A stretch of 64,000 nt of DNA from Jiangella endophytica (GCF_003427025.1 NZ_QVAI01000006.1:62001-126000); one strand, 5' to 3'. Positions 27,173 through 36,283 are shown, counted from the stretch's first letter. A program made the numbers and translations. The notes: generated by a model not told the origin, from the sequence alone.

Positions 27173-28420
27173 TCAGCCTCCGTTGACGAGGCTGTGGAAC
27201 GCCTCGGTAGTGGGTGCGATGGTGCCGGCGGGGCCGACCACGGACGAGACGGCGTCGAGCGTCTTGAGCCCGTCGCCGGTGTTGAAGATGACGGTCTCGG
27301 CGTCGGGGTCGAGCTTCCCCTCGCGCAGCAGCTTGGCCAGCACGGCGACGGTGACGCCACCGGCGGTCTCGGCGAAGATGCCCTCGGTGCGGGCCAGCAG
27401 CCGGATGCCCTCGACCACTTCCTCGTCGGTGACGTCCTCGACCGCGCCACCCGTGCGCCGCGCGACGTCGAGCACGTACGGACCGTCGGCGGGATTGCCG
27501 ATGGCCAGTGACTTCGCGATGGTGTCCGGCCGCACCGGGCGGACGACGTCCTGGCCGGCCTTGAACGCCGCCGAGACCGGCGAGCAGCCCGTGGCCTGCG
27601 CACCGAAGATGGCCGGCGCGTCGCCCTCGACCAGGCCGAGCTCGACCAGCTCGCGGAACGCCTTGTCGACCTTCGTCAGCTGGGAGCCGCTGGCCACCGG
27701 GATGACGACCTGCTTCGGCAGCCGCCAGCCCAGCTGCTCGGTGGTCTCGTAGCCGAGCGTCTTGGAGCCCTCGGCGTAGTACGGCCGCACGTTGACGTTG
27801 ACGAACGCCCAGTCGTCGTGCTCGCCGGCCAGCTCCGAGGCCAGCCGGTTGACGTCGTCGTAGTTCCCCTCGACGGCGACCAGCGTGGTGCCGTAGACGG
27901 CGCTCGTCACGATCTTCGCCTGCTCGAGGTTGCTCGGGATGAACACGTAGCTGCGGATGCCGGCCCGGGCCGCCGCGGCGGCGACCGCGTTGGCGAGGTT
28001 GCCGGTGGACGGACACGCCAGCACCTTGAAACCCAGCTCGCGCGCCGCCGCCAGCGCGACGGCCACCACGCGGTCCTTGAAGGAGTGTGTGGGGTTGGCG
28101 GCGTCGTTCTTGATCCACAGGCTCTTCAGGCCGAGTTCACGGGCCAGGTTGCCGGCACGGACCAGCGGGGTGAAGCCCGGGTCGGTGTTCGGGATCTCGG
28201 CGACGGCCTCGGGGACCGGCAGCAGGTCGCGGTAGCGCCAGATGGACCGCGGGCCGCTCTCGATGCGCTCTCGTGTGATGGAGCCGAAATCGTAGGCCAC
28301 CTCAAGCGGCCCGAAGCATTCCAGGCACGCGTAGTAAGGGCCCAACTCGACGGTGGTGCCGCACTCACGACATGAAAGATGCGTGGCGCGCCCCAAGGAG
28401 GTGGTGCTGGTGACGGTCAT
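27173..28420 (-). CDS. thrC: threonine synthase
   Basis: PLP enzyme converting O-phosphohomoserine to threonine, 415 residues. A zinc-ribbon-like head (CREC ... CLEC) precedes the PLP lysine in NPTHSFKDRVV and the STGNLANAVAAAAA phosphate loop. It forms an operon with the MoaD-like gene. A SAM-I riboswitch lies between its promoter and start codon, suggesting control by methionine/SAM status. Confidence 0.93.
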   Translation of the reverse strand: MTVTSTTSLGRATHLSCRECGTTVELGPYYACLECFGPLEVAYDFGSITRERIESGPRSIWRYRDLLPVPEAVAEIPNTDPGFTPLVRAGNLARELGLKSLWIKNDAANPTHSFKDRVVAVALAAARELGFKVLACPSTGNLANAVAAAAARAGIRSYVFIPSNLEQAKIVTSAVYGTTLVAVEGNYDDVNRLASELAGEHDDWAFVNVNVRPYYAEGSKTLGYETTEQLGWRLPKQVVIPVASGSQLTKVDKAFRELVELGLVEGDAPAIFGAQATGCSPVSAAFKAGQDVVRPVRPDTIAKSLAIGNPADGPYVLDVARRTGGAVEDVTDEEVVEGIRLLARTEGIFAETAGGVTVAVLAKLLREGKLDPDAETVIFNTGDGLKTLDAVSSVVGPAGTIAPTTEAFHSLVNGG

Positions 28421-28437
28421 GCTGCTGCGGACCCCTT

Positions 28438-28549
28438 CTCATCTCTCCCGCCTGGTCGGGCGGGCCGGAATTGGCACCGTCACCGCGTTGAACGACGCGG
28501 ACGGTTGCCGGAGCTTCGACGGGCCGGTCCCTCGGCTCCTCTGGATGAG
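28438..28549 (-). ncRNA. SAM-I riboswitch upstream of thrC
   Basis: Read on the minus strand: P1 CTCATC (28549-28544) pairs with GATGAG (28443-28438); between lie GAGGGACCGGCCC, CCGGCAACC, a P3 hairpin, GGTGCCAATTCC and a P4 stem CCCGCC/GGCGGG. These are the S-box signature elements in the right order. The 3' strand of P1 is followed at once by AGAAGGGG, about 12 bases from the thrC ATG, so ligand binding may hide or expose the ribosome site. Confidence 0.88.
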
Positions 28550-28598
28550 GACAACTGGTTGTCACCTTACGTGCCAGTTTTGGATCCAGGCAGCACTA

Positions 28599-28636
28599 AT
28601 CCACGATGCGAGACAGTTTTGTATCGCATCGTGGAT
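28599..28636 (-). terminator. hairpin between doc and thrC
   Basis: Perfect 13-base stem (ATCCACGATGCGA with its complement), 12-base loop, six bases after the toxin stop codon and just upstream of the thrC leader. It probably ends the toxin-antitoxin transcript. The surroundings are clearly less GC-rich than the window. Confidence 0.6.
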
Positions 28637-28641
28637 GATCG

Positions 28642-29022
28642 TCAAGTGAGCGGCGCGGCGTTGTCAGCGAGCCAGGCCGCCATGGCCGCCAACTCGGGCT
28701 TCCCCTCGGCCACGGCGATCACGAAGTCGTAGGCATCGTCCTCGGTGGGCGCGAGCAAATGGCCGTTCAGGGCGTAGAAGTCGTAGCAGAGCATCCAGCC
28801 CAAGCGCTTGTTGCCGTCGATCAGGGCGTGATTGCGCACCGCCGACTCGAGCAGCGCCGCCGCCTTGGTGTGCAGGTCGGGATAGGCATCGGCCCCGAAC
28901 AGCGAGGTCCGGGGCCGGTGCACCGCCGCGTCGAGCAGGCCGAGGTCGCGCACCTCGGGCGCGCGACCGAGCGTCAGCTCCGCGATCCTGAGCGCGTCCT
29001 CGAGGGTGAGGTACTCGGTCAT
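28642..29022 (-). CDS. Doc-type Fic toxin
   Basis: Death-on-curing family protein, 126 residues. The catalytic motif is HALIDGNKRLGW, in the Doc form (kinase-type Fic that phosphorylates EF-Tu) and not the HPFxxGNGR form of AMPylators. The N-terminal YLTLEDALRIAE and PRTSLFGADAYPDLHTKAAAL are typical. ATG 29022 overlaps the stop of the antitoxin gene. Confidence 0.88.
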   Translation of the reverse strand: MTEYLTLEDALRIAELTLGRAPEVRDLGLLDAAVHRPRTSLFGADAYPDLHTKAAALLESAVRNHALIDGNKRLGWMLCYDFYALNGHLLAPTEDDAYDFVIAVAEGKPELAAMAAWLADNAAPLT

Positions 29023-29222
29023 TCCGCGAGACGCGCCAGGAGACCGGCGTGCCGCTCGATGCCCTCGCGGGTGATCTCCTCGATGCGGCGGGCGCGCTGG
29101 GTGCGCTCGAAGCGCTCGCTGATCGCCAGCCGAGCCACTTCCTGCATCGATCGGTGTTCGAGTTCCGCCAGGCTCCGCAGGGCCTCGGTCTCTTCCTCGG
29201 TGAGCCGGAGAGTCATCGCCAT
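29019..29222 (-). CDS. ribbon-helix-helix antitoxin
   Basis: A 67-residue protein beginning MTLRLTEEETEALRSLAELE, a ribbon-helix-helix (CopG-like) DNA-binding pattern, with a basic C-terminal tail. ATG 29222 or 29216 may be used. It precedes and overlaps (ATGA) the Doc toxin, as expected for a type II module that represses its own promoter. Confidence 0.82.
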   Translation of the reverse strand: MAMTLRLTEEETEALRSLAELEHRSMQEVARLAISERFERTQRARRIEEITREGIERHAGLLARLAE

Positions 29223-29250
29223 GCAGCAATGATACCGCGGTGATACCGGG

Positions 29251-30030
29251 TCAGTCGAGGGCGGCGAGCTCGCGGAGCAGGGCCTGCACCCCGGGCGGCC
29301 CGGGGACGACGACGTCGGCGGCGGCGCGCAGCTCGGCCGAGGCCTCCTCGGCGTCGGAGCAGACGACCACGCCCTCGAGGTCCGTCGACGCGGACAGCTC
29401 GCGCACCGCGGCGACCGCGGGCAGGTCACCGAGGTCGTCGCCGGCGTAGAGGACGGCGGTGGCGCCGGTCTCGGCGACCAACGACCGGATCGCCATGCCC
29501 TTGTCGACGCCCGCCGGGCGCAGCTCGAGCACGAACCGCCCGGGCGTGACCTGCAGCCCGGCCTCGGCCGCGACGGCGTCGGCGTGCGGACGCAGCTCGG
29601 CGAGCGCGGCCGCGGGGTCGGGCGCGGAGCGGGTGTGCAGCGCGACCGAGTGGTGCTTGTCCTCGATCGTGACGCCGGGCCGGACGGAGGCCAGCTCGGC
29701 CACCCGCCGCCGGGCGAGGTCGACGCCGTCGTCGCTGGCAGGGGTGTCCAGAGCGCCGGCGGACCAGCGCTGCAGGCCGTAGTGCCCGAGCACCACGAGA
29801 CCCGGCACGTCGGCCAGGCCGCCCAGGCGGACGGCGTCGGCCGCGGGCCGGCCGGTCACGACGGCGACCCGGGCGACCCGCGCGGCGACCGCCGTCAGCA
29901 CGTCGGCGGTGCCGGGCAGCGCGACGGCGTTCGCGGGGTCCGCCACGATGGGCGACAGGACGCCGTCGAAGTCCAACGCTACGAGGGTGCGGTCCAGCCG
30001 CGCGGACAGCCGGTGCAACTGCGGCGTCAC
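29251..30030 (-). CDS. otsB: trehalose-6-phosphate phosphatase
   Basis: HAD-superfamily phosphatase completing trehalose synthesis after OtsA. 259 residues, nucleophile motif LDFDGVLSPI (18-27), VVTGRPAADAVRL, a cap segment with LGHYGLQRW, EDKHHSVALH, and the metal-site GDDLGD near the end. GTG 30030 overlaps the stop of the LytR_C gene upstream. Confidence 0.92.
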   Translation of the reverse strand: MTPQLHRLSARLDRTLVALDFDGVLSPIVADPANAVALPGTADVLTAVAARVARVAVVTGRPAADAVRLGGLADVPGLVVLGHYGLQRWSAGALDTPASDDGVDLARRRVAELASVRPGVTIEDKHHSVALHTRSAPDPAAALAELRPHADAVAAEAGLQVTPGRFVLELRPAGVDKGMAIRSLVAETGATAVLYAGDDLGDLPAVAAVRELSASTDLEGVVVCSDAEEASAELRAAADVVVPGPPGVQALLRELAALD

Positions 30031-30575
30031 TGCGACTCGACCTCGTCGAGGTAGTCGTCGACGAGCACGATGACCAGGCGGGTGTCGTTGAACGGCTCGA
30101 CGTTCGGCATGACGCGCCCGATCTCGGGGAACTGCGCCACCAGCGCGTCGGCCGCCTCTTCCATGCCCTCGGGCACGTAGACCGTGGTCTCCGGGACGTT
30201 GCCGGTGAACTCGCTCATCGCGGCGACCTCCCAGCCGCCCTCCTGGAACCGCTCGCTGGCGGTCTCCTCGAGCCCGGCCTCGCCGGTCTGGTTGAGCACA
30301 CCGAGCGGCTCGCGGATGTCCGGGTCGGCCGTCACCGGCGCGGTCGGCTCGTCCGTCGGCGCCTCGGTGGGCGGCGCCTCGGTCTCGGGCGGCGTGTCGG
30401 TGGCCGGCGGCTCGGTGGCCGGCGGTTCGTCCTCGGTCACGTCCCCCGCCGCGACGTCGTCGGGGGAGCTGTCCTCGGTGTCGTCACCGAAATACCAGAG
30501 CAGTGCGAGGACGACCGCTACCGTGCCGACGAGCGCGACGAGCGACGGCCAGAGCCGCTGGAGTCGGTCACTCAT
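30027..30575 (-). CDS. LytR C-terminal domain protein
   Basis: A 182-residue membrane-anchored protein: one N-terminal helix (LVALVGTVAVVLALLWYF), an acidic Pro/Thr/Glu linker (about 35-90), then a LytR_C-type domain with IREPLGVLNQTGEAGLEETASERF and TTVYVPEGMEEAADAL. Such domains accompany LCP cell-wall ligases. It is coupled to otsB (GTGA). Confidence 0.82.
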   Translation of the reverse strand: MSDRLQRLWPSLVALVGTVAVVLALLWYFGDDTEDSSPDDVAAGDVTEDEPPATEPPATDTPPETEAPPTEAPTDEPTAPVTADPDIREPLGVLNQTGEAGLEETASERFQEGGWEVAAMSEFTGNVPETTVYVPEGMEEAADALVAQFPEIGRVMPNVEPFNDTRLVIVLVDDYLDEVESQ

Positions 30576-30763
30576 CGTCACAGGGTCAGGAGCGTACGGC
30601 ACGCGACGTGCCCGAAGCGAGGCACTCGGGTGTGTCTCCCAGACACATGCCATACGGCGCAGCGCCCAGGCGGCGCCCAGCTACGGCCGAGACCCGGGTG
30701 ACATCCAGCTCTGGCGTCCTTGATCAAGATCAGCGACACTGTCGTATGGACTGGCGCGGCCGC

Positions 30764-31009
30764 TCATGCCTCCGCAGCGAGCGGGCGTCCCGATCGGGTG
30801 CGCAGCCGCCGCGACCGCTGCCGGCGCAGCCGCCGTACGAGCAGAGGGTCGTGGGCCAGCGCTTCGGGCTGGTCGATCAGCGCGTTCAGCACCTGGTAGT
30901 AGCGCGTCGCGGAGATTCCCAACTCGCTACGCACGGCTTGTTCCTTGGCGCCTGGGTACTTCCACCAGCGGTGCTCGAAGTCGAGGATCTCGCGCTCGTG
31001 GTCGTCCAT
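30764..31009 (-). CDS. DUF3263 protein
   Basis: An 81-residue DUF3263 protein; the core WWKYPGAKEQAVRSELG ISATRYYQVLNALI is a helix-turn-helix-like unit typical of the family, and the tail is Arg-rich. ATG 31009 gives the usual MDDHER start; ATG 31018 is also in frame. Divergent from otsA. Confidence 0.85.
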   Translation of the reverse strand: MDDHEREILDFEHRWWKYPGAKEQAVRSELGISATRYYQVLNALIDQPEALAHDPLLVRRLRRQRSRRLRTRSGRPLAAEA

Positions 31010-31086
31010 GACAGCCATCGTAGGCAAGGGCTGTGACAACCATGCAACACAACTCGGTTACCGTTGTCGGCACGAGGAGGCCCCAT

Positions 31087-32487
31087 TTGTCCACGACTGG
31101 AACGAGTAGTTTCGTCGTAGTCGCCAATCGGCTGCCGGTCGATCGGGTGTCGACTGCCGATGGCACGACCACCTGGCGCAGGAGCCCCGGAGGACTGGTC
31201 ACCGCATTGGCACCGGTGATGCGTGCCTACGACGGTGCGTGGGTGGGCTGGACCGGCTCGCCAGACGACGCACCCGAACCGTTCTCCACCGACGACATGG
31301 ACCTCGTGCCCGTGCCGTTGTCGGCCGAGGAGATCGCGCTCTACTACGAGGGCTTCTCCAACGCCACGCTATGGCCGCTCTACCACGACGTCATCGTCCA
31401 GCCGGAGTACCACCGCGAGTGGTGGGACGCCTACCGCCTCGTCAACCAGCGCTTCGCCCGGGCCGCGGCCGAGGTGGCGGCCGAGAACGCCGTCGTGTTC
31501 ATCCAGGACTACCAGCTGCAGCTGGTCCCGCGGCTGCTGCGCGAGCTGCGACCCGACCTCAAGATCGGGTTCTTCCTGCACATCCCGTTCCCGCCGACCG
31601 AGTTGTTCGCGCAGCTGCCGTGGCGGCGGCAGATCCTCGAAGGGCTGCTCGGCGCCGACCTCGTCGGATTCCAGCGGGGCGGCGCGGCCAGCAACTTCGA
31701 GGCGCTGGCCGAGACCTTCACGACGGCGGCACTGCAGGGTGGTTCGCTGGTGCTCGAGGACGGCCGTGAGGTGTTCTCCCGCGCGTTCCCCATCTCGATC
31801 GAGGTCGAGGAGGTCGCGAGACTGGCCGCCGATCCCGAGGTGCGGCAGCGGGCCGCGACCATCCGCGAGGAGGTCGGGTCGCCGCAGTACATCCTGCTCG
31901 GCGTCGATCGGCTCGACTACACCAAGGGCATCGCGCACCGGCTCAAGGCGTTCGGCGAGCTGCTCGCCCAGGGCGCCATCACTCCCGAGGAAGCAGTGCT
32001 GGTCCAGGTGGCCACGCCCAGCCGCGAGCGGGTCGAGGCCTACCAGACCCTGCGCGACGACGTCGAACTGGCGGTCGGCCGCATCAACGGCGACTACGGC
32101 CGTATCGGGCACCCCGCGGTGCACTACCTGCACTCGTCGTACAACCGCGCCGAGTTGGTCGCGCTGCTGCTGGCCGCCGACGTCATGGTGGTGACACCGC
32201 TCCGCGACGGCATGAACCTGGTCGCCAAGGAGTACGTGAGCGCCCGCTCCGACCTGCGCGGCGCGCTCGTCCTGTCCGAGTTCGCCGGCGCCGCCGACGA
32301 ACTCGGCGACGGCGCGTTCCTCGTCAACCCGCACGACATCGACGGACTCAAGCGCACCATGCTGACCGCCATGCGGCTCGACCCCGCCGAGGCCGAGCAG
32401 CGGATGAAGCTGCTGCGCGACCGTGTGACCAGTCACGACATCGCCCGCTGGGCCACCGAGATCCTGACCGCGCTACGGGCGATCTGA
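31087..32487 (+). CDS. otsA: trehalose-6-phosphate synthase
   Basis: GT20 enzyme making trehalose 6-phosphate from UDP-glucose and glucose 6-phosphate. The chain has [50 protein letters not shown] and the nucleotide-site [12 protein letters not shown] with [12 protein letters not shown] place the start at TTG 31087 because AGGAGG stands six bases upstream; the frame runs back to GTG 31033 without a ribosome site. 466 residues is the usual length. The partner otsB lies 1 kb away on the other strand. Confidence 0.93.
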   Translation: MSTTGTSSFVVVANRLPVDRVSTADGTTTWRRSPGGLVTALAPVMRAYDGAWVGWTGSPDDAPEPFSTDDMDLVPVPLSAEEIALYYEGFSNATLWPLYHDVIVQPEYHREWWDAYRLVNQRFARAAAEVAAENAVVFIQDYQLQLVPRLLRELRPDLKIGFFLHIPFPPTELFAQLPWRRQILEGLLGADLVGFQRGGAASNFEALAETFTTAALQGGSLVLEDGREVFSRAFPISIEVEEVARLAADPEVRQRAATIREEVGSPQYILLGVDRLDYTKGIAHRLKAFGELLAQGAITPEEAVLVQVATPSRERVEAYQTLRDDVELAVGRINGDYGRIGHPAVHYLHSSYNRAELVALLLAADVMVVTPLRDGMNLVAKEYVSARSDLRGALVLSEFAGAADELGDGAFLVNPHDIDGLKRTMLTAMRLDPAEAEQRMKLLRDRVTSHDIARWATEILTALRAI

Positions 32488-32495
32488 CTCCGAGG

Positions 32496-32765
32496 TCAGC
32501 GGCGGTCGTCGCTCCCCTCCGGATCGACCTCGGTGTAGGCCAGCCAGGCCTGCGTGTCCGCGGCGTCGACCGGCTCGGGAGCGGCCGCGGGCTCGGACAG
32601 CGCGGCCAGCCGCCGCTCCGCCGCCTCGACGTTGCGCAGCTCCATCTGAGCGAGGGCCATAAGGTCGCGCAGGCCCTCGGCGCCGAAACGATCGCGCACG
32701 TTCATCACCGCGGTGGTCACCATGGGATCGACTTCGGGAGTCTGGGGCTGCAGTCGAGGGTCCAT
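32496..32765 (-). CDS. hypothetical protein, 89 aa
   Basis: Small acidic protein of unknown function with a helical centre (VTTAVMNVRDRFGAEGLRDLMALAQMELRNVE). AGGAG lies eight bases before the ATG. It ends eight bases from the convergent otsA stop. Confidence 0.7.
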   Translation of the reverse strand: MDPRLQPQTPEVDPMVTTAVMNVRDRFGAEGLRDLMALAQMELRNVEAAERRLAALSEPAAAPEPVDAADTQAWLAYTEVDPEGSDDRR

Positions 32766-32975
32766 CGAGATCACTCCTGAGAAGGTTGACCGAGAGTCGG
32801 GACGTACCGTAACCCGACCGGCCCCGGAGCCGCGTGGCACCCCTGCGACGGAGTGTCACCGGCGGGCCGCCGTGACAGGATCGCGCGCCATCGACGATGA
32901 TGAGGGCTGCACAGGCCAGAGTGACACGGGGGTGACGTCCGGCCTGCCCGGAGTTCACAACGTTACGGTGGTCGA

Positions 32976-33857
32976 TTGCTCCCACGACGGTTCGCCCTCG
33001 TCCGCCACGTCGACTACACCGGTGTCTCCGGGGTCGGGGTGGTGGCCTACGGCGTCGTGTTCGCCGACGGCCACGTGGCGCTGCGGTGGGCGTCCGCCAA
33101 TCCGGCCACCAGCCTGTGGAGCTCGCTCGACGACCTCGTCGCCGTGCACGGTCACGGCGACGCCACCAGCATCGAGTGGCTCGATCCCGTCTCCGACCCG
33201 TTCGCCCAGCCCATAGCGTCCCGCGGGGCCGGACGGCGAGCGCGGCGGGTCCAGCCCAGCGCCGTCGTCCCGGAGCCCGTGGTCGAGCCCGACGGCACCC
33301 GTGAGACGCGGCCGATCGAGTACGACCCGGAGCCCGACCCCGAGCCCGCCGCACCGCAGGCCGAGCCGGACCCCGAACCAGAGCCGAGTCCGCAGGCCGA
33401 GCCGGACCCCGAGCCGGAGCCCGTCGATCCCGAACCGGCGGCCGTTCATCCCGAGCCGACCGTAGTCCGGCCTGAACCAGCGGTGGTCCGGCCCGAACCG
33501 GCCGTGGTCCGGCCCGAGCCCGCGGTCCGCCCGGAGCCGGGCCGGCCCGACGGCGTGCGGCCGGAGCTGCTCGGACCCGGCCTCCCCCATCCCGAGCCGC
33601 TCCAGCCGCGGTCGCCGGCCGAGCCCGCCAGCCCGGCGGAACCGCCCCCCCAGCCGCAGCCGGCCCTGCCGTCCGCTCCGGCCACGCCCACGGACGCCGT
33701 CCCGCCGCCACCGCCGCCCGCCGACCCCGCCAGCACCAACGGCGGCCGGCCCGGACACATCCGGCTGCCGTCCCAGCGGGGGGCCGGTCGCCACCGCCGC
33801 AGCACGCCTCCGACACAATCGAGAGCGACCCTCCACATCGAGAGCGACGGATCATGA
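32976..33857 (+). CDS. Pro/Glu-rich repeat protein
   Basis: A 293-residue protein with an N-terminal globular part (about 1-85, VDYTGVSGVGVVAYGVVF ... SLDDLVAVHGHGDATSIEWL) and a long Pro/Glu/Asp-rich tail with four VVRPEPA-type repeats. No signal peptide or membrane helix is seen. The TTG 32976 start is uncertain. The stop overlaps the ATG of the first DUF202 gene, so it is probably in one operon with the two membrane proteins. Confidence 0.7.
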   Translation: MLPRRFALVRHVDYTGVSGVGVVAYGVVFADGHVALRWASANPATSLWSSLDDLVAVHGHGDATSIEWLDPVSDPFAQPIASRGAGRRARRVQPSAVVPEPVVEPDGTRETRPIEYDPEPDPEPAAPQAEPDPEPEPSPQAEPDPEPEPVDPEPAAVHPEPTVVRPEPAVVRPEPAVVRPEPAVRPEPGRPDGVRPELLGPGLPHPEPLQPRSPAEPASPAEPPPQPQPALPSAPATPTDAVPPPPPPADPASTNGGRPGHIRLPSQRGAGRHRRSTPPTQSRATLHIESDGS

Positions 33858-34240
33858 CCGACGGCGCGGACCGCGACGACACCTCCCGCCGCTGGCCGCG
33901 CAGCGTTTACGAGGCCGGCAGCGAGCCCGACCCCCGGTTCACGTTCGCCAACGAGCGGACCTTCCTGGCGTGGATCCGCACGGCACTCGCGCTGCTGGCG
34001 GCCGGCATCGCGCTCGAGGCGCTGGAGATTCCCGACCACACGGCGCTGCGGCTGGTGCTCGTCGTGGCGCTGTCGGTGCTGGGCGCCTCGTGCAGCATCC
34101 TGGCGTTCTTCCGCTGGGCCCGGGCCGAGCGGGCCCTGCGCGAGTCGCGGCCGCTGCCGTCGCCCGCCCTGGCGCCGGTGCTGGCGTTCGGACTGGCCGT
34201 CGCGGCCATCGTCATCGTCGTCGTCCTGGTCGCCCCCTGA
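33854..34240 (+). CDS. DUF202/YidH membrane protein, copy 1
   Basis: A 128-residue DUF202 protein: the FTFANERTFLAWIRTALAL motif begins the domain, followed by three membrane segments. Coupled to the repeat protein upstream (ATGA) and two bases from the second DUF202 gene. Confidence 0.85.
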   Translation: MTDGADRDDTSRRWPRSVYEAGSEPDPRFTFANERTFLAWIRTALALLAAGIALEALEIPDHTALRLVLVVALSVLGASCSILAFFRWARAERALRESRPLPSPALAPVLAFGLAVAAIVIVVVLVAP

Positions 34241-34242
34241 CG

Positions 34243-34563
34243 ATGGCCGAGCGGACGTACGACCACGGCGCGCAGAACGAGCGGACCGCGCTGGCATGGA
34301 CCCGCACGGCGCTCGCGCTCCTGGTCGGCGTGGTCCTGGCCACCCGGCTGGCAGCCGAGCCGCTCGGGCCGGCCGCGGTGGTCTTCGGCCTGCTGGTGGC
34401 ACCGGTCGCGGTGGCGATCCTGCTGCTGGCCAGGCGGCGCTACCAGCGCTCGAACGAGGCGCTGCACGCCGACCGCGCGCTGCCCGACGGCAAGCTCCCG
34501 GGGATGGTCGCAATGGTCACGCTGCTGCTCGCGGTCCTGGAGATCGCCTACGCGCTGGCCTGA
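34243..34563 (+). CDS. DUF202 membrane protein, copy 2
   Basis: A 106-residue second DUF202 protein (GAQNERTALAWTRTALALL) with three hydrophobic segments. Adjacent DUF202 pairs are common, probably forming a heteromer. Function unknown. Confidence 0.85.
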   Translation: MAERTYDHGAQNERTALAWTRTALALLVGVVLATRLAAEPLGPAAVVFGLLVAPVAVAILLLARRRYQRSNEALHADRALPDGKLPGMVAMVTLLLAVLEIAYALA

Positions 34564-34579
34564 CCGTCCGGACGGCTGG

Positions 34580-35482
34580 CTACGGCGCGACGGCGGCCCG
34601 GACGTAGCCGCCGGCGGCCGCGAGCCGGCGGCGCGCCTCGTCGGCGTCGACGCCGGTCAGCAGCATGACCGTCGCCGTCTTGGTCTCGTCTCCGGCGGAG
34701 CGCAGCGCCGCGGCGACGGCCGCCGCGGACTCGCCGGTGGCCTCCTGGACGATCCGCTGGGCCCGGCGGCGCAGCTTGTCGTTGCTGGCCCGCACGTCGA
34801 TCATCAGGTCGCCGTGGGTGTGCCCGAGCTGCACCATGACCAGCGTCGAGATGGTGTTGAGCACCAGCTTGGCCGCGGTACCGGCCTTGAGCCGGGTGGA
34901 GCCGGACACGACCTCCGGCCCGGTGAGCGCCTCGACGGCGATGTCGGACGCGGCCGCGATCGGCGAACCGGCATTGTTGACGACGGCGACGGTGAACGCG
35001 CCGGCCTCGCGAGCGGCGGCCAGCGCGCCCAGCACGTACGGCGTCCGCCCGGACGCACTCGCCGCGACGACGACGTCGTCCGGCGCCGGCTTCAGCGCCG
35101 ACAGGTCGGATCGGCCGCCGTCGAGGTCGTCCTCGTCGTGCTCGGCCGCCGAGCGCACCGCGCCGAAACCACCCGCCATGACGGCGACCACCTGGCGCTC
35201 GTCGACGCCGAACGTGGGGCCGCACTCGGCGACGTCGAGGACGGCCAGCCGGCCGGGCGTGCCGGCGCCCACCTCGATCAGCCGGCCGCCGCGGCGCAGC
35301 CGGGCCACCGTCGCGTCGATGGCCGCGACGAGCTGGTCGCGGGTCGCGGCGACGGCGTCGACGGCCACCCGGTCCTGCTCGGCCATGAGGTCGACCTGCT
35401 CGCGGGTGCTGCGCAGATCGAGGCCGGCAGCGGCCGGCAGCCGGCCCTCGGTGGCCAACTGGTCCAGTTCGGAGTTCGTCAC
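34580..35482 (-). CDS. murQ: N-acetylmuramic acid 6-phosphate etherase
   Basis: SIS-fold lyase that removes lactate from MurNAc-6-P, giving GlcNAc-6-P, in peptidoglycan recycling. The 300 residues show GAGTPGRLAVLDVAECGPTFG, the SIS phosphate loop VVAASASGRTPYVLGAL, EALTGPEVVSGSTRLKAGTA and NDKLRRRAQRIV. GTG 35482 overlaps the stop of the GntR regulator, so both are expressed together. No PTS or MurNAc kinase gene is near. Confidence 0.93.
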   Translation of the reverse strand: MTNSELDQLATEGRLPAAAGLDLRSTREQVDLMAEQDRVAVDAVAATRDQLVAAIDATVARLRRGGRLIEVGAGTPGRLAVLDVAECGPTFGVDERQVVAVMAGGFGAVRSAAEHDEDDLDGGRSDLSALKPAPDDVVVAASASGRTPYVLGALAAAREAGAFTVAVVNNAGSPIAAASDIAVEALTGPEVVSGSTRLKAGTAAKLVLNTISTLVMVQLGHTHGDLMIDVRASNDKLRRRAQRIVQEATGESAAAVAAALRSAGDETKTATVMLLTGVDADEARRRLAAAGGYVRAAVAP

Positions 35483-36201
35483 TCGGCCGTCCTCGCCGGC
35501 CTGCGGGCCGGCTGCAACTCGACACGGAACTGATAGCGGTCGCCACGGTAGACGGACCGGACGAACTCGACGACACGGCCCCCGGTGTCGCGGGAGATGC
35601 GCTCGAAGAGGAACGCCGGCGAGTGCAGCGGGACGCCGAGCAACTCCGACTCGGTCTCGTCGGTGACGGTCGCCTCGATGGTCTGCACGCCGCCGGACAG
35701 CTCCAGCCCGTACACGTCGTGCAGCAGCTCGTAGAACGACCCGTCGGCGAGCATCATGCCGTCGAGCCCGGGCGCGATGCTGCGCGGGACGTGCAGCGTC
35801 TCGACCGCCATCGGCGCGTCGTCGGCCAGCCGCAGCCGGGTCACCCGGACGACGCTCTCGCCCGGCGAGATCTCCAGCCGGCGGCCCAGCGGGGCGCCGG
35901 CCAGCACGTCGTCGACGGCGAGCGTGCGGCTGGACGGGACGGAGCCGCGCTGGCGCATGTCCTCGGAGAACGACGTGACCGCGAGGCCCTGGGCGATCTT
36001 CGGACCGGCGACGAACGTGCCGGCGCCCTGGCGGCGGACCAGGCGGCCCTCGCGAACCAGTTCCTCGACGGCCCTGCGCAACGTCATGCGCGAGACGCCG
36101 AACCGCGGCGCCAGCGCCCGCTCCGCCGGTAGCGCGTCGCCGACGTTCAGCTCGGCGACCAGGTCGAGGATCTCGTCCCGGATCGAATGGTATTTCGCCA
36201 C
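35479..36201 (-). CDS. GntR/HutC family regulator
   Basis: A 240-residue regulator with an N-terminal GntR winged helix (LPAERALAPRFGVSRMTLRRAVEELVREG) and a UTRA sensor domain (RGSVPSSRTLAVDDVL ... RVVEFVRSVYRGDRYQFRVEL). This DasR-like type usually senses phosphorylated amino sugars. GTG 36201 with AGGGGGTG upstream is chosen; the frame extends to 36336 but without homologous sequence. Candidate operators lie at 36231-36269. Confidence 0.88.
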   Translation of the reverse strand: MAKYHSIRDEILDLVAELNVGDALPAERALAPRFGVSRMTLRRAVEELVREGRLVRRQGAGTFVAGPKIAQGLAVTSFSEDMRQRGSVPSSRTLAVDDVLAGAPLGRRLEISPGESVVRVTRLRLADDAPMAVETLHVPRSIAPGLDGMMLADGSFYELLHDVYGLELSGGVQTIEATVTDETESELLGVPLHSPAFLFERISRDTGGRVVEFVRSVYRGDRYQFRVELQPARRPARTAE

Positions 36202-36230
36202 GCCCGCACCCCCTGTAGACGTATCGGGCA

Positions 36231-36269
36231 AAGTCTTCCAGACTTGGGGCCCATATTGGTCTAGTCCAA
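36231..36269. promoter_or_regulatory. candidate GntR operators
   Basis: AAGTCTTCCAGACTT (36231-36245) is a perfect 6-3-6 palindrome. TTGGTCTAGTCCAA (36256-36269) is a near-perfect palindrome resembling the DasR site TGGTCTAGACCA. Both lie between the divergent gntR-murQ and GHL10 genes. Confidence 0.55.
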
Positions 36270-36283
36270 CGAGGAGGACCAGC

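Noticed and set aside
30601-30660. Short palindromes GGCACGCGACGTGCC and GTGTCTCCCAGACAC
   Set aside because: Lie upstream of the LytR_C gene and may be operators, but with no candidate regulator nearby I do not call them.
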